Of a stretch of 8,055 nucleotides of DNA, positions 1 to 7,400 are shown piece after piece. Under the pieces are notes generated by a model. That model searched no databases. It was not told where the DNA came from and saw nothing but the letters and a program-made list of their open reading frames with translations. Location of the stretch: assembly GCA_903823545.1 (NCBI GenBank), contig CAIJTL010000720.1:1-8055 (forward strand). The letters are read 5' to 3'. Every line of letters begins with the position of its first letter. Position 1 is the stretch's first letter. The translations under genes were made by a program, and so were the position numbers. This DNA is from an uncultured Planctomycetaceae bacterium (GTDB taxonomy: Bacteria; Planctomycetota; Planctomycetia; Planctomycetales; Planctomycetaceae).

Positions 1-229
1 GTTCGTTGATATCTAATTTTGTGTTGTTCCAAATGAGTTCAGCTATTTCCGTGTTCTCAAGTCGTATCGCAGCCATCAGCGTATTCTCACCACGTTCATT
101 TCGAAGTGTGGGATCGATCTTCCAGTCTTTCAAGCATCGATTGATCATGAGAACATCTCCGCGTCCAACCGCTAACATCAGCGCAGAATTTCCTTCCAGG
201 TCCACAGCTTGAACCGCTGCACCTTTTGC
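1..229 (-). pseudogene. Ankyrin-repeat protein fragment, no start codon, runs off left edge
   Basis: Reading the minus strand from about 229 leftwards gives a frame open to the window edge that encodes two consecutive ankyrin-like repeats. The first runs from about 223 to 105 (GAAVQAVDLEGNSALMLAV, then GRGDVLMINRCLKDWKID). The second runs from about 96 to the edge (NERGENTLMAAIRLENTEIA, then ELIWNNTKLDINE). Both carry the G-x-x-x-L-M-x-A core of ankyrin helix 1, and the spacing of about 34 residues fits the family. Ankyrin repeats are protein-binding solenoids and give no specific function. The frame is closed upstream by a TAA at 232-230. It has no ATG, and the GTG at 205-203 has no ribosome-binding site, so this is the interior of a gene that lost its 5' part. 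It lies in a different frame from the truncated dehydrogenase whose 3' end it overlaps. Confidence 0.6.
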
Positions 230-1140
230 TTACCCCATTCGCAGAAGAACGGGCTGCCGATGTACGTCGCGGGCCACGCCGATTCGCGATAGCAGGCCGC
301 TCCGACGGGCGAGCCGCCGCCGTGTTCGCTGATCCGCGGCAGATGGCGATTCGGATGCGGGTGATAGTCGTAGGGATAACCGTAGTAGCCTGTCGTCACG
401 TGATGTGTGAACCGAGTCCACCAGCCAAGTCCGTCATCGGTATTGTCGTAGGTGAAAATGTTGTCGAGCGAATCCATCGCCACGTCGAGATGATTCCTCG
501 TCCCCGACGAAACGATCTCCAACCGCGAGCCGTCTGGCCTCATGCGAATGACGCCGCCCCCTTCGAGCGTGATCGAACTGCCGTCGCTGCCAACCGCTTT
601 CGGGACTCCCTTGTCGCCGACGGAAACGTAAATCAATCCGTCGAGCCCCAGCCGAGTCCCCGTCACGATGTGATCGTTGAATCCATACACGCCCGCCGGC
701 GGCCCGAAGCCGGTCGCGAGGTCTTTGCGAATATCCGCGACGCCGTCCCCATCCGTGTCCTTGAACATCGAGAAGTGCGGTGCGTGCATGACATAAAGCG
801 CGTCGTTGTGCCACACGAGTCCGAACACGGCGGCAAGGTTGTCACAAAAAACAGTCTTCCGCATCGGCTTACCATCGGGGCCAAACGTGATGAACAGGAC
901 TCGGTCAAACTCCTTCGACGTCGGCCCGCGCATATCCATGGGGTCTTCGCCGACGAACAAAGTCCCATCGTCATCGCAGGTCACGACCGAGGGGTGTTCG
1001 ATGTCGGGAACCGAATAGAGCAATTCGACTTTGAAGTCTGGCGGAACGACTTTCTGTGCAAACGCATTTTCGGGAGCATGAAACGTCAAAAGGCAGACGC
1101 TGGCGGCCAAACAAACAAAAGAGGTAAAGCGAAGTCGCAT
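178..1140 (-). CDS. Secreted PVC-type membrane-bound dehydrogenase domain protein, C-terminally truncated
   Basis: 320 residues from the ATG at 1140, chosen because AAGGA (1146-1150) sits 5 bases upstream and a signal peptide follows directly (residues 1-28, cleavage after AFA). A longer frame reaches 1209 but lacks these features. The mature part resembles the beta-propeller N-terminal domain of the putative membrane-bound dehydrogenases abundant in Planctomycetes and Verrucomicrobia, related to glucose/sorbosone dehydrogenases. Visible landmarks are a calcium-loop-like DTDGDGVAD (128-136), GFNDH (153-157), GLDGLIYVSVGDKG (165-178), TYDNTDDGLGWWTRFTHH (230-247), EHGGGSP (272-278) and FFCEWGKQKVQRF (298-310). 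Family members usually continue well beyond this point, often into HEAT-like repeats and a CxxCH cytochrome c domain. Here homology ends near residue 312 and eight unrelated residues (WTWKEILR) precede the stop. Substrate is unknown and activity doubtful; likely a remnant or an assembly junction. It is divergent from the aldolase gene. Confidence 0.82.
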   Translation of the reverse strand: MRLRFTSFVCLAASVCLLTFHAPENAFAQKVVPPDFKVELLYSVPDIEHPSVVTCDDDGTLFVGEDPMDMRGPTSKEFDRVLFITFGPDGKPMRKTVFCDNLAAVFGLVWHNDALYVMHAPHFSMFKDTDGDGVADIRKDLATGFGPPAGVYGFNDHIVTGTRLGLDGLIYVSVGDKGVPKAVGSDGSSITLEGGGVIRMRPDGSRLEIVSSGTRNHLDVAMDSLDNIFTYDNTDDGLGWWTRFTHHVTTGYYGYPYDYHPHPNRHLPRISEHGGGSPVGAACYRESAWPATYIGSPFFCEWGKQKVQRFKLWTWKEILR

Positions 1141-1145
1141 GTCGT

Positions 1146-1150
1146 TCCTT
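1146..1150 (-). promoter_or_regulatory. Ribosome-binding site of the dehydrogenase gene
   Basis: On the minus strand AAGGA lies 5 bases before the ATG at 1140. It decides the start in favour of the short form that begins with a signal peptide, rather than the upstream ATG at 1209. Confidence 0.6.
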
Positions 1151-1256
1151 ATGAGTAGCAAATAAGGCAAATGGGGGGGAATCCCACTGAGTCGTCGATC
1201 GGAAGTCAACGGAGATGAAATGCGAGGGCCAACGCAAAATCGCTAACGTGCAGAAT

Positions 1257-1266
1257 CGAAATTTCG
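1257..1266. repeat. 10-bp perfect palindrome in divergent intergenic region
   Basis: CGAAATTTCG is a perfect palindrome in the middle of the 235-base gap between the divergent dehydrogenase and aldolase genes. Its place makes it a possible operator for either gene. No regulator gene lies nearby and a 10-bp palindrome can occur by chance. Confidence 0.25.
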
Positions 1267-1306
1267 CGTTCGAGGTGAAATGACAAAATCGCCCACAGCG
1301 CCTCGG

Positions 1307-1334
1307 TTGACGTCTTACGCTCAACTCGGAGAAT
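1307..1334 (+). promoter_or_regulatory. Possible sigma70-type promoter for the aldolase gene
   Basis: TTGACG (1307-1312) matches five of six bases of the -35 consensus. It is followed after 16 bases by GAGAAT (1329-1334), a four-of-six match to the -10 box. This would start transcription roughly 35 bases before the aldolase ATG at 1376. The -35 box overlaps an imperfect dyad, GTTGA (1306-1310) and TCAAC (1321-1325), which might bind a regulator. Planctomycete promoters are poorly defined, so this is only a candidate. Confidence 0.3.
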
Positions 1335-1375
1335 CCCTCCCGTTACCAAACAGAACTGAAACCCTGAGAGGCATC

Positions 1376-2173
1376 ATGAAAAAGAATCCGGTCAAGGCGG
1401 CGTTGAAAGCGGGGAAACCACAAGTTGGTACGTGGTTGTCGTTGGGTAATGTTTTCGCAAGCCGATTCATGGCGAGAGCCGGATTTCCTTGGCTGACCGT
1501 TGACCTTGAGCACTCACCGATTGATTGGTCTGACGCCGCCATCTGCTTTGCGGCGATTGCAGAAACGGGCTGCGTGCCGATCGCGCGAGTTCCTCGAGGG
1601 GATCACGACCACATCAAGCGAGTTCTCGATGGCGGAGCGATGGGCATCGTCGTACCGATGGTCAATACCGTCGAAGAGGCGAAACTTGCGATCGCTGCGG
1701 CCAAGTATCCGCCAACCGGTAATCGCTCTGTCGGCGGATCTCTTCACGCGCTGAATTTCGATGCGAGTGCTGGCGACTATTACAAACATGCCAATGACGA
1801 GATCCTCGTCATCCTGCAAACCGAATCTCCGCAAGGAGTCGAAAACGCCGAGGCGATTTACAGCCTCCCCGGAGTCGATGCGATCTTCGTCGGACCGAAT
1901 GATCTGTCGGCACAGATGCGTGGCCCCGACGGAGTTGATCCTTCACCAGCTCAGCTCGAAGAGATGTTGCAGCGTGTCCTCGCCGCCGGAAAGAAAACCG
2001 GAACACCGGTCGGCCTGCATGTGCAATCCACCGCCGACGTTCAAAAGCGAATTGACGAAGGCTGGCAGTTCATCGCCATTGGTAGCGAACTTCGCATGAT
2101 GGTGATGGGAGCGCAAGACATCGTGACCAAGTTGAACCTCAAGCAACACGCTGCGGACTTGGCGAGGTACTAA
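1376..2173 (+). CDS. HpcH/HpaI-family class II aldolase
   Basis: A 265-residue protein, the normal length for the family. These metal-dependent cytoplasmic enzymes reversibly cleave 2-oxo-hydroxy acids into pyruvate (or a related 2-oxo acid) and an aldehyde; characterised members include HpaI, GarL and RhmA. The active-site set known from HpaI (His45, Arg70, Glu149, Asp175) is present with a one-residue offset: His46 in TVDLEHSP, Arg71 in IARVPRG, the metal ligand Glu150 in ILQTES and the metal ligand Asp176 in [18 protein letters not shown] (88-96) matches the conserved central strand. The ATG at 1376 is preferred because GAGAGG (1366-1371) lies just upstream and the N-terminus then aligns with the family; an in-frame ATG at 1280 would add 32 unrelated residues. 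The neighbouring genes do not reveal the substrate. An active enzyme is very likely; GarL-, RhmA- or HpaI-type specificity cannot be told apart here. Confidence 0.93.
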   Translation: MKKNPVKAALKAGKPQVGTWLSLGNVFASRFMARAGFPWLTVDLEHSPIDWSDAAICFAAIAETGCVPIARVPRGDHDHIKRVLDGGAMGIVVPMVNTVEEAKLAIAAAKYPPTGNRSVGGSLHALNFDASAGDYYKHANDEILVILQTESPQGVENAEAIYSLPGVDAIFVGPNDLSAQMRGPDGVDPSPAQLEEMLQRVLAAGKKTGTPVGLHVQSTADVQKRIDEGWQFIAIGSELRMMVMGAQDIVTKLNLKQHAADLARY

Positions 2174-2198
2174 GCACGACGCACCAGCGAGTGGTCGC

Positions 2199-2214
2199 AG
2201 GAATAACAATTCCT
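2199..2214 (+). other. Small inverted repeat after the aldolase stop
   Basis: AGGAAT (2199-2204) and ATTCCT (2209-2214) can pair into a 6-bp stem with a 4-base loop, 25 bases after the aldolase stop codon. There is no T-run after it and the stem is AT-rich and weak, so a role as terminator is doubtful. The rest of the 165-base gap before larC holds no gene I can support. Confidence 0.2.
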
Positions 2215-2338
2215 CACGATTGCATCACGTTTCTGGTTAGTCTTCGACATCATCTCCCAATGGGCCTCGCCATCACCGCTCGCTCACGCGTCGTGCTAGC
2301 GAGGCTCCTTCTCATCACAACCAACGAAAGACTTCATC

Positions 2339-3697
2339 GTGCGGATTGCTTATCTCGACTGCGGCTGCGGAATCAGTGGCGACATGACTTTGGGAGCCTT
2401 GATCGACGCGGGTGCTGACGTTGATCAGATCATTCGCGGGATCGACTCGCTCGGATTAGAGGGGGTTGAAGTGCATGTTGTGGAAGTCACCAAAGGAGGC
2501 TTCCGTGCGATGCAAATTGAGGTCGAACATCCTGAGCAACACGCTCATCGAAACCTCAAAGCGATCAATAAATTGATCGACGCTGCGGACGACATCACGC
2601 AGAAACAAAAAGCTCTCGCCAAGAAGATCTTCCAAGCCATTGGTGAGGCGGAAGCTCACGTGCACGGGACGACGATCGACAAAGTCCACTTCCATGAAGT
2701 CGGCGCGATTGATTCGATCGTCGACATCGTTGGAGCCGCCATCGGATTTGATCTGCTCGGTGTCGATGAAATCGTGGCGAGTCCCGTTCCCACTGGACGA
2801 GGCCGCATTGAGATCGCTCACGGTATCTGCCCGATTCCGGCACCTGCGACAGCCGAATTGCTCAAAGGAATTCCGCTCGTCGATCTGGCGGTCGAATCGG
2901 AACTGACCACACCAACTGGCGCCGCGATCTTGAAGACTCTTGTGACTCGATTCTCGGCCCTGCCGGAAATGACGGTCGAGTCGATTGGATATGGAGCCGG
3001 AACCCGCGATCTCGCTGATCGCGCCAATATTCTGCGACTGTTTGTCGGCGAAAGCACCACGCTGCCGGAATCTGATGAAGTCGTGCAGCTCGAAACAAAT
3101 TTGGATGACGTCACGCCAGAAGTAATCGCCTACACGAAGCAGAAACTATTTGATGCCGGAGCGGTCGAGGTCTTCACGACCCCGATCCAAATGAAAAAGA
3201 ATCGCCCCGGCGTGTTGCTCGCAGTCTTGTGTCGACCAGGCGATTTGCAGGTGATGGAGAACATCATCTTCACAGAAACCTTCACGTTTGGAATTCGTCG
3301 CCAATTGATGCAGCGATCAAAGCGTGCGCGACAAGCCTGCGTCATCGAAACGCCGTTCGGTTTGCTCCAAGGCAAGCTTGGTTGGCGACATGGCGAACGT
3401 CCGCTGTTCACTCCGGAATTTGAAGCCTGCGCCAAGATGGCCTCCGAACGCCGCGTCCCTATCCGCGAAATCTATCGAGTTGCCGAGCAAAGCTTTGCCG
3501 AGCAAATCGAAAAGGCGTTTGATCAACACGAACATGATCACGACGGCGGGCATGATCACGATCACGACCATGATTGTGGCCACGATCACGATCACGATCA
3601 TGACGGAGGCCATTCTCACGATCATGACCACGATGGAGATCATTCTCATGACCATGACCATGACCATGACAGCGGCAAGAAGCGAAAGAAGTCGTGA
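2339..3697 (+). CDS. larC: LarC, nickel insertase for the nickel-pincer nucleotide cofactor, with His-Asp tail
   Basis: 452 residues, former DUF111 family. LarC is a cytoplasmic CTP-dependent enzyme that inserts nickel into pyridinium-3,5-bisthiocarboxylic acid mononucleotide, the last step in making the cofactor of lactate racemase LarA and related racemases/epimerases. Family landmarks are the start MRIAYLDCGCGISGDM (1-16), AEAHVHG (104-110), VHFHEVGAIDSIVDIVG (116-132), PVPTGRGRI followed by PAPATAELL, LETNLDDVTPE (251-261, opening the C-terminal domain) and TPIQMKKNRPG. The start is a GTG with a weak ribosome-binding site, chosen because the family N-terminus begins there. Both halves lie in one uninterrupted frame, unlike Lactiplantibacillus plantarum, where a programmed frameshift joins LarC1 and LarC2. 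Residues 396-445 form a His-Asp repeat probably binding nickel, followed by basic GKKRKKS. The usual FSGISGDM reads CGCGISGDM. larA, larB and larE are absent from the window. Confidence 0.95.
   Translation: MRIAYLDCGCGISGDMTLGALIDAGADVDQIIRGIDSLGLEGVEVHVVEVTKGGFRAMQIEVEHPEQHAHRNLKAINKLIDAADDITQKQKALAKKIFQAIGEAEAHVHGTTIDKVHFHEVGAIDSIVDIVGAAIGFDLLGVDEIVASPVPTGRGRIEIAHGICPIPAPATAELLKGIPLVDLAVESELTTPTGAAILKTLVTRFSALPEMTVESIGYGAGTRDLADRANILRLFVGESTTLPESDEVVQLETNLDDVTPEVIAYTKQKLFDAGAVEVFTTPIQMKKNRPGVLLAVLCRPGDLQVMENIIFTETFTFGIRRQLMQRSKRARQACVIETPFGLLQGKLGWRHGERPLFTPEFEACAKMASERRVPIREIYRVAEQSFAEQIEKAFDQHEHDHDGGHDHDHDHDCGHDHDHDHDGGHSHDHDHDGDHSHDHDHDHDSGKKRKKS
3524..3673 (+). repeat. Five imperfect 30-base (10-codon) repeats encoding the LarC His-Asp tail
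   Basis: Five successive decapeptides follow the pattern H-D-H-D-H-D-x-G/D-H. They start at 3524, 3554, 3584, 3614 and 3644, each with four histidines, 20 in 50 residues. The second contains a cysteine (DCGH). Synonymous codons are mixed (CAC/CAT, GAC/GAT), so the units are not recent identical copies. Similar His-rich stretches in HypB, UreE and CooJ store or deliver nickel; the same role here is inferred. The repetition also produces spurious long frames on the other strand. Confidence 0.85.
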
Positions 3698-3759
3698 AGC
3701 TCCGGCGTGAAAGCAATCGACAAAAGGAATTGACCTTTTCGGAATCGCTGAATCACGTT

Positions 3760-3841
3760 ACGAGACAATATGTGGTGTGCGATTTGAATTCATGATGTGC
3801 GGAGCACATCGTTAGTGACCCAAGGATGGGAACGAGACAAT
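3760..3841 (+). repeat. 10-bp direct repeat, 72 bases apart, before the small membrane protein
   Basis: ACGAGACAAT occurs at 3760-3769 and again at 3832-3841, where its last two bases are the first two of the ATG at 3840. The copies flank the hairpin at 3794-3810. This could be a small duplication of a translation start region or a chance match. Confidence 0.3.
3794..3810 (+). other. Perfect 7-bp hairpin in the larC / small membrane protein gap
   Basis: GATGTGC (3794-3800) and GCACATC (3804-3810) are perfect complements around a GGA loop. No T-run follows, so it is not a standard intrinsic terminator. It lies 29 bases before the next start codon and 12 bases before AAGGA (3822-3826), so it could be an mRNA structure affecting translation, an operator, or a stabilising hairpin. 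The 142-base gap contains no other gene. Confidence 0.35.
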
Positions 3842-4409
3842 GTCATTGTTTGTTGTCGGCATGATGGCCGCGATGGGGGTTGTGGCAGGTTTGATTGCCA
3901 CTCTTTCGGAACAAATTCGAGTTGAAGTCAAGCGACGACAAAGTGAAGCCAGCGAACAGACTCAGCGACACCAGCCAGATGATCTGTCACAGCAATATGC
4001 AAGCATTGCTCCCCCGAAGAAATCTGACGCCGATCACACAAATGCGGTCACGCTATCTCACGAAGATCGAGCCGTTGCATATCGAAGCATCTTGGACTCG
4101 TTCGGCGATGACCTCGATCGTGACATTGCGGAGTGGGAAACGGTGCTGGAAGAGTTTCCGCAGGTTCTGTTGGCCAGCGACAGCCCATCTGCCGAGGAGC
4201 GACCAGATTTGCAAGTGACCGAAGAAACTTGCATGGACCGTTTATCGGACGCAGAAAAGACGGTCGCACCAAAGCGGTCTCGCCGCATCGATCCCGAAGA
4301 GCAAGGCCAGATCGTGCGACTTTCAAACACAGGATTTGCTCCTGAAGAAATCGCGTTGTGGTTGAACCTTCCGCTGGAACGCGTCCAGGAACTGGTCAGT
4401 CGACCGTGA
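3840..4409 (+). CDS. Small membrane-anchored protein with C-terminal helix-turn-helix-like segment (unknown function)
   Basis: 189 residues, not recognised as a named family. A single hydrophobic helix at residues 3-22 is followed at once by basic RVEVKRR (27-33), so the rest probably faces the cytoplasm by the positive-inside rule. The middle (34-145) is acidic, polar and rich in Ser, Gln and Asp, with a likely amphipathic helical part, AYRSILDSFGDDLDRDIAEW (79-98). The last 41 residues contain EEQGQIVRLSNTGFAPEEIA followed by LWLNLPLERVQELV. This matches the general pattern 'I-x-x-L-x-x-x-G-x-x-x-E-E-I-A-x-x-L-x-L-x-x-x-x-V' of sigma region 4-like helix-turn-helix segments, which also occur at the ends of other single-pass bacterial proteins (for example DUF6115-like). 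DNA binding is unproven; the segment may be purely structural. AAGGA (3822-3826) precedes the ATG by 13 bases, a long spacing. The LRR gene starts 66 bases after its stop. Confidence 0.75.
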   Translation: MSLFVVGMMAAMGVVAGLIATLSEQIRVEVKRRQSEASEQTQRHQPDDLSQQYASIAPPKKSDADHTNAVTLSHEDRAVAYRSILDSFGDDLDRDIAEWETVLEEFPQVLLASDSPSAEERPDLQVTEETCMDRLSDAEKTVAPKRSRRIDPEEQGQIVRLSNTGFAPEEIALWLNLPLERVQELVSRP

Positions 4410-4475
4410 TCAGTAAGATTGATAGTCTTTCGCACACTTCGCAGTCCAACTCGCGACACGTGTGGAATGATATCA

Positions 4476-7400
4476 ATGTGCTCGTTGATCACCGGCTACC
4501 AATCTTTCGCGTTGTTTGTTCTCGCCTTGCTTATCAACAGCCTGACTGTTGGTTGCGGCGGCAATGAGCCTCCCCCTCGAACCGTGAACGCGGTCCCCGC
4601 AGCTCCACTCAACGATGAGCCTGCGACGGCAAATGACAATCCAAACAAAGCGACTCAATCGCCTACCAAAGGAAAGCTCGCACCACTGAAGCCGCCGGAA
4701 GAAGACCCGGATTCAAAGGCTGCCGCGAAAGAGGCTGAGGCGGCACGGGCACTGCAAGCAATCGGGGCGGCCGTGCAAATGGACGACAACGGGCACGTCT
4801 CGCTTGTCAATTTGCTCAATCATCCGCGTTGCGATGATGCGGTACTGGAATCATTAAAATCGTTGCCGCAGCTCGTAGGCTTGGACCTGCGCGGTACGAA
4901 AATCACTGATCATGGATTGGCCGCTGTTGGCCAGGCGAAATCGCTCGAAGAGTTGTATCTCGGCGACACTTCCATCGGAGACAGCGGACTGGAATCGCTG
5001 GCCTCGTTGAGTCATTTGAAAGTGCTCAACTTGGTCAACACGAAGATCACCGATACTGGTCTCACGAAACTCGTGGGGAGACTGAAGCAGCTCACAACTC
5101 TGAATCTCTTTAAGACCAGCGTGACCGATGCGGGGCTGAAGTCGTTGAAGCAATTGCTGGACTTAGACGTTTTGGTTCTACCACCAGCGGCAACAGATGA
5201 TTCGCTTGCGATGGCAGCCGAGCTACCGAAGCTCCGCGTATTGTGGGCGATCGATTCGAGAATCACGGACGCCACGTTGTCAATGTTTCCGGTGAATGGG
5301 CCACTGCGTGAACTCGATGTCTCTCAGACGTCAGTGTCGTTGGACGGTTTGCTGACGTTCGCTGAGCAGCGACGAGACGTGGCGATCGCGGGAGCGAAGG
5401 GAGTTTGGGCGGACGGCGCCGTGACATTGAATCCATCTGCGACTGCCGAAGATCTCGCCGTCTTAGCCAAGCATTCGCAATTGACCGCGGTCAGCTTGCA
5501 GGCGACTCAGTTGTCTGACAAAGCTCTTGAACCGATTCGTAATCTGAGTCAGTTGGACTCGTTGGCACTCCCACTGACGGCGACAGATGGAGCTTTGGAT
5601 TTACTAACCGGGCTGTCAAAGCTGTCGCAACTGACATTGGCCGGAGCTGTCATCACCAATGATGGGGTAAAAAAACTGGAAGCACATTCCGGAATGAAAT
5701 CCTTGAGTTTGATGCGAACTCGCGTGTCTGACCGAGCATTGGCATCGATTGGCAAACTGACTGATTTGAATTCCTTGTGGCTCGATCAAACGGGAGTCGG
5801 CGATGCCGGTTTGACGTCACTGACGACGTTAACGAAGTTGAAAGTTCTCAGTCTGCGAGAGACCCCTGTCAGCGACGAAGGTTTGTCAGCGCTCGGTCAG
5901 TTATCGAATCTCAAACAGTTATCGCTCGCTTGGACGCGAGTGACCGGCAGCGGATTGAACGCACTCAAAGGACTGAAGCAACTCGAACAGTTGGACCTCA
6001 ACGGCACACAAGTCAGTTCCGCTCAAGCGGCGGAGTTGAAGCAAGCGTTGCCGAAATGTGAGATCGCATTTCCGACCGATCCGTTGGTGATCGCCTTGGC
6101 GGAAGCTCGCGGGAATTTGATGACGGCGATCGATGCCATCGGACAAGTGAAGCTCGATGAAAAGGCGCCGACCAAGGTTCGTTCGCTGAATGTCAAACAT
6201 CCGCGTCTTGAGGATGCTGGCTTAGAGCAACTAGCGCCGCTGACGACGTTGCAAAAACTCAGTTTGCTGGGAACAAAAGTGACCGACGCCGGTTTGAAGG
6301 CGCTCCGCAACATGGCTGAACTCGAAGAGCTGTGGCTAGACCAAACGGTTGTCAGCGATGTGGGACTCGAAGAGATCGCCGCGTTAAAGCAGCTCAAGAC
6401 GGTGTACTTGCGCGGAACTCACGTGACCGCAGCCGGTGCGTTACGGTTGATGAAGGCTTTGCCTGATGCAGAGATTCATTTCACCTACGGTTGGCGGAAT
6501 AGCAGCGGCCTGACGTTGTTGCAGTTGGTCTCTGACGGAGACCTCGCGGCACTACCAGAACTCCCCAAGCTCACCGCGCTGAAGTTGCTGGACTGTCCGA
6601 TTACCGATTCGGGACTTGAACACGTCGTAGCCGTCGCTGAGCTACAGCGGCTGTCGCTCAATGGCAACAAGATCACTGCAGTTGGCCTGAAAAAGTTGGC
6701 CGCGCTGAAAAAGCTGGTGATGCTCGATCTCAATCGTTCACCGATTGGCGACGATGTAATGCGATCGGTCGGCGAATTGACCTCCCTGCAAGAGCTTTAC
6801 GTCGGCCAAACGAATGTGGGAAACGACGGACTCATACACTTGAAGTCGCTGTCAAATTTGCTTGCGCTCGGATTGTCGGACACACGGACGACCGGAGCCG
6901 GCCTGATTCACTTGGCGGGACTGAAAAAGCTCATCGTGCTCAACCTCACAAACACAGTGGTTTCCGACGGTCAACTTGCCAAGTTCGCTCCGCTGATCAA
7001 GCAAGTGCGTCGGTTGGGACTGCGCGGCACACAGGTGACCGGCCAAGGGCTCAAAACGCTGAAGGATTTGACGCAGTTAGAAGTCCTCTGGTTAGACAAC
7101 ACGTCGGTCACAGGGGCCGGTCTCATCAACGTCAAACCGCTAACCAGTTTGATCGAACTGGATTTGAGCGACTGCAAGCAGATCGCCACCGGCCTCGAAT
7201 CACTGCACGGGCTGACGAAGCTGCAACGTTTGAAACTCAACGGAGTCGTTCTGCCACAAAAGGAACTCGATGCGCTATATGCCGCGTTGCCGAAATGCGA
7301 GATCACTTATTCGCCTGACCCGCTGGTGAAGGCACTGGCCGAAAATCAAAACGATTTACCGAAGGCGCTCGCGACGATTGCAGAAGTCGAAACCGACGAC

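Noticed and set aside
6..212. Plus-strand open frame at the left edge (68 codons)
   Set aside because: The minus strand here encodes recognisable ankyrin repeats; the plus frame shows no motif and no ribosome-binding site.
226..1158. Long open frame on the plus strand (310 codons) opposite the dehydrogenase
   Set aside because: It is the antisense shadow of a gene with clear family motifs, signal peptide and ribosome-binding site. Its own translation is Arg/Val-rich with no recognisable domain.
1280..1375. In-frame upstream extension of the aldolase from ATG 1280
   Set aside because: The 32 extra residues have no family match, and ATG 1376 has a GAGAGG site and gives the normal family length.
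2264..2305. GCCTCGC / GCGAGGC complementary arms upstream of larC
   Set aside because: Seven pairs around a 28-base loop with no T-run or known leader structure; too likely by chance to call a riboswitch or terminator.
2191..2418. Plus-strand open frame (75 codons) overlapping the larC start
   Set aside because: It overlaps larC in another frame, has no recognisable domain and no good ribosome-binding site.
3524..3673. Regular 30-base repeat as a CRISPR-like array
   Set aside because: The units are adjacent with no spacers, in frame, and encode the LarC His-Asp tail.
3317..3716. Met/Val/Ile-rich and Arg/His/Asp-rich open frames in other frames and on the other strand over the larC tail
   Set aside because: They are low-complexity products of reading the His-Asp codon repeats in other frames, not membrane proteins.
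4419..4475. TTG start at 4419 for the LRR lipoprotein
   Set aside because: No ribosome-binding site, and the 19 added residues (with several Arg and Pro) would displace the signal peptide from the N-terminus.
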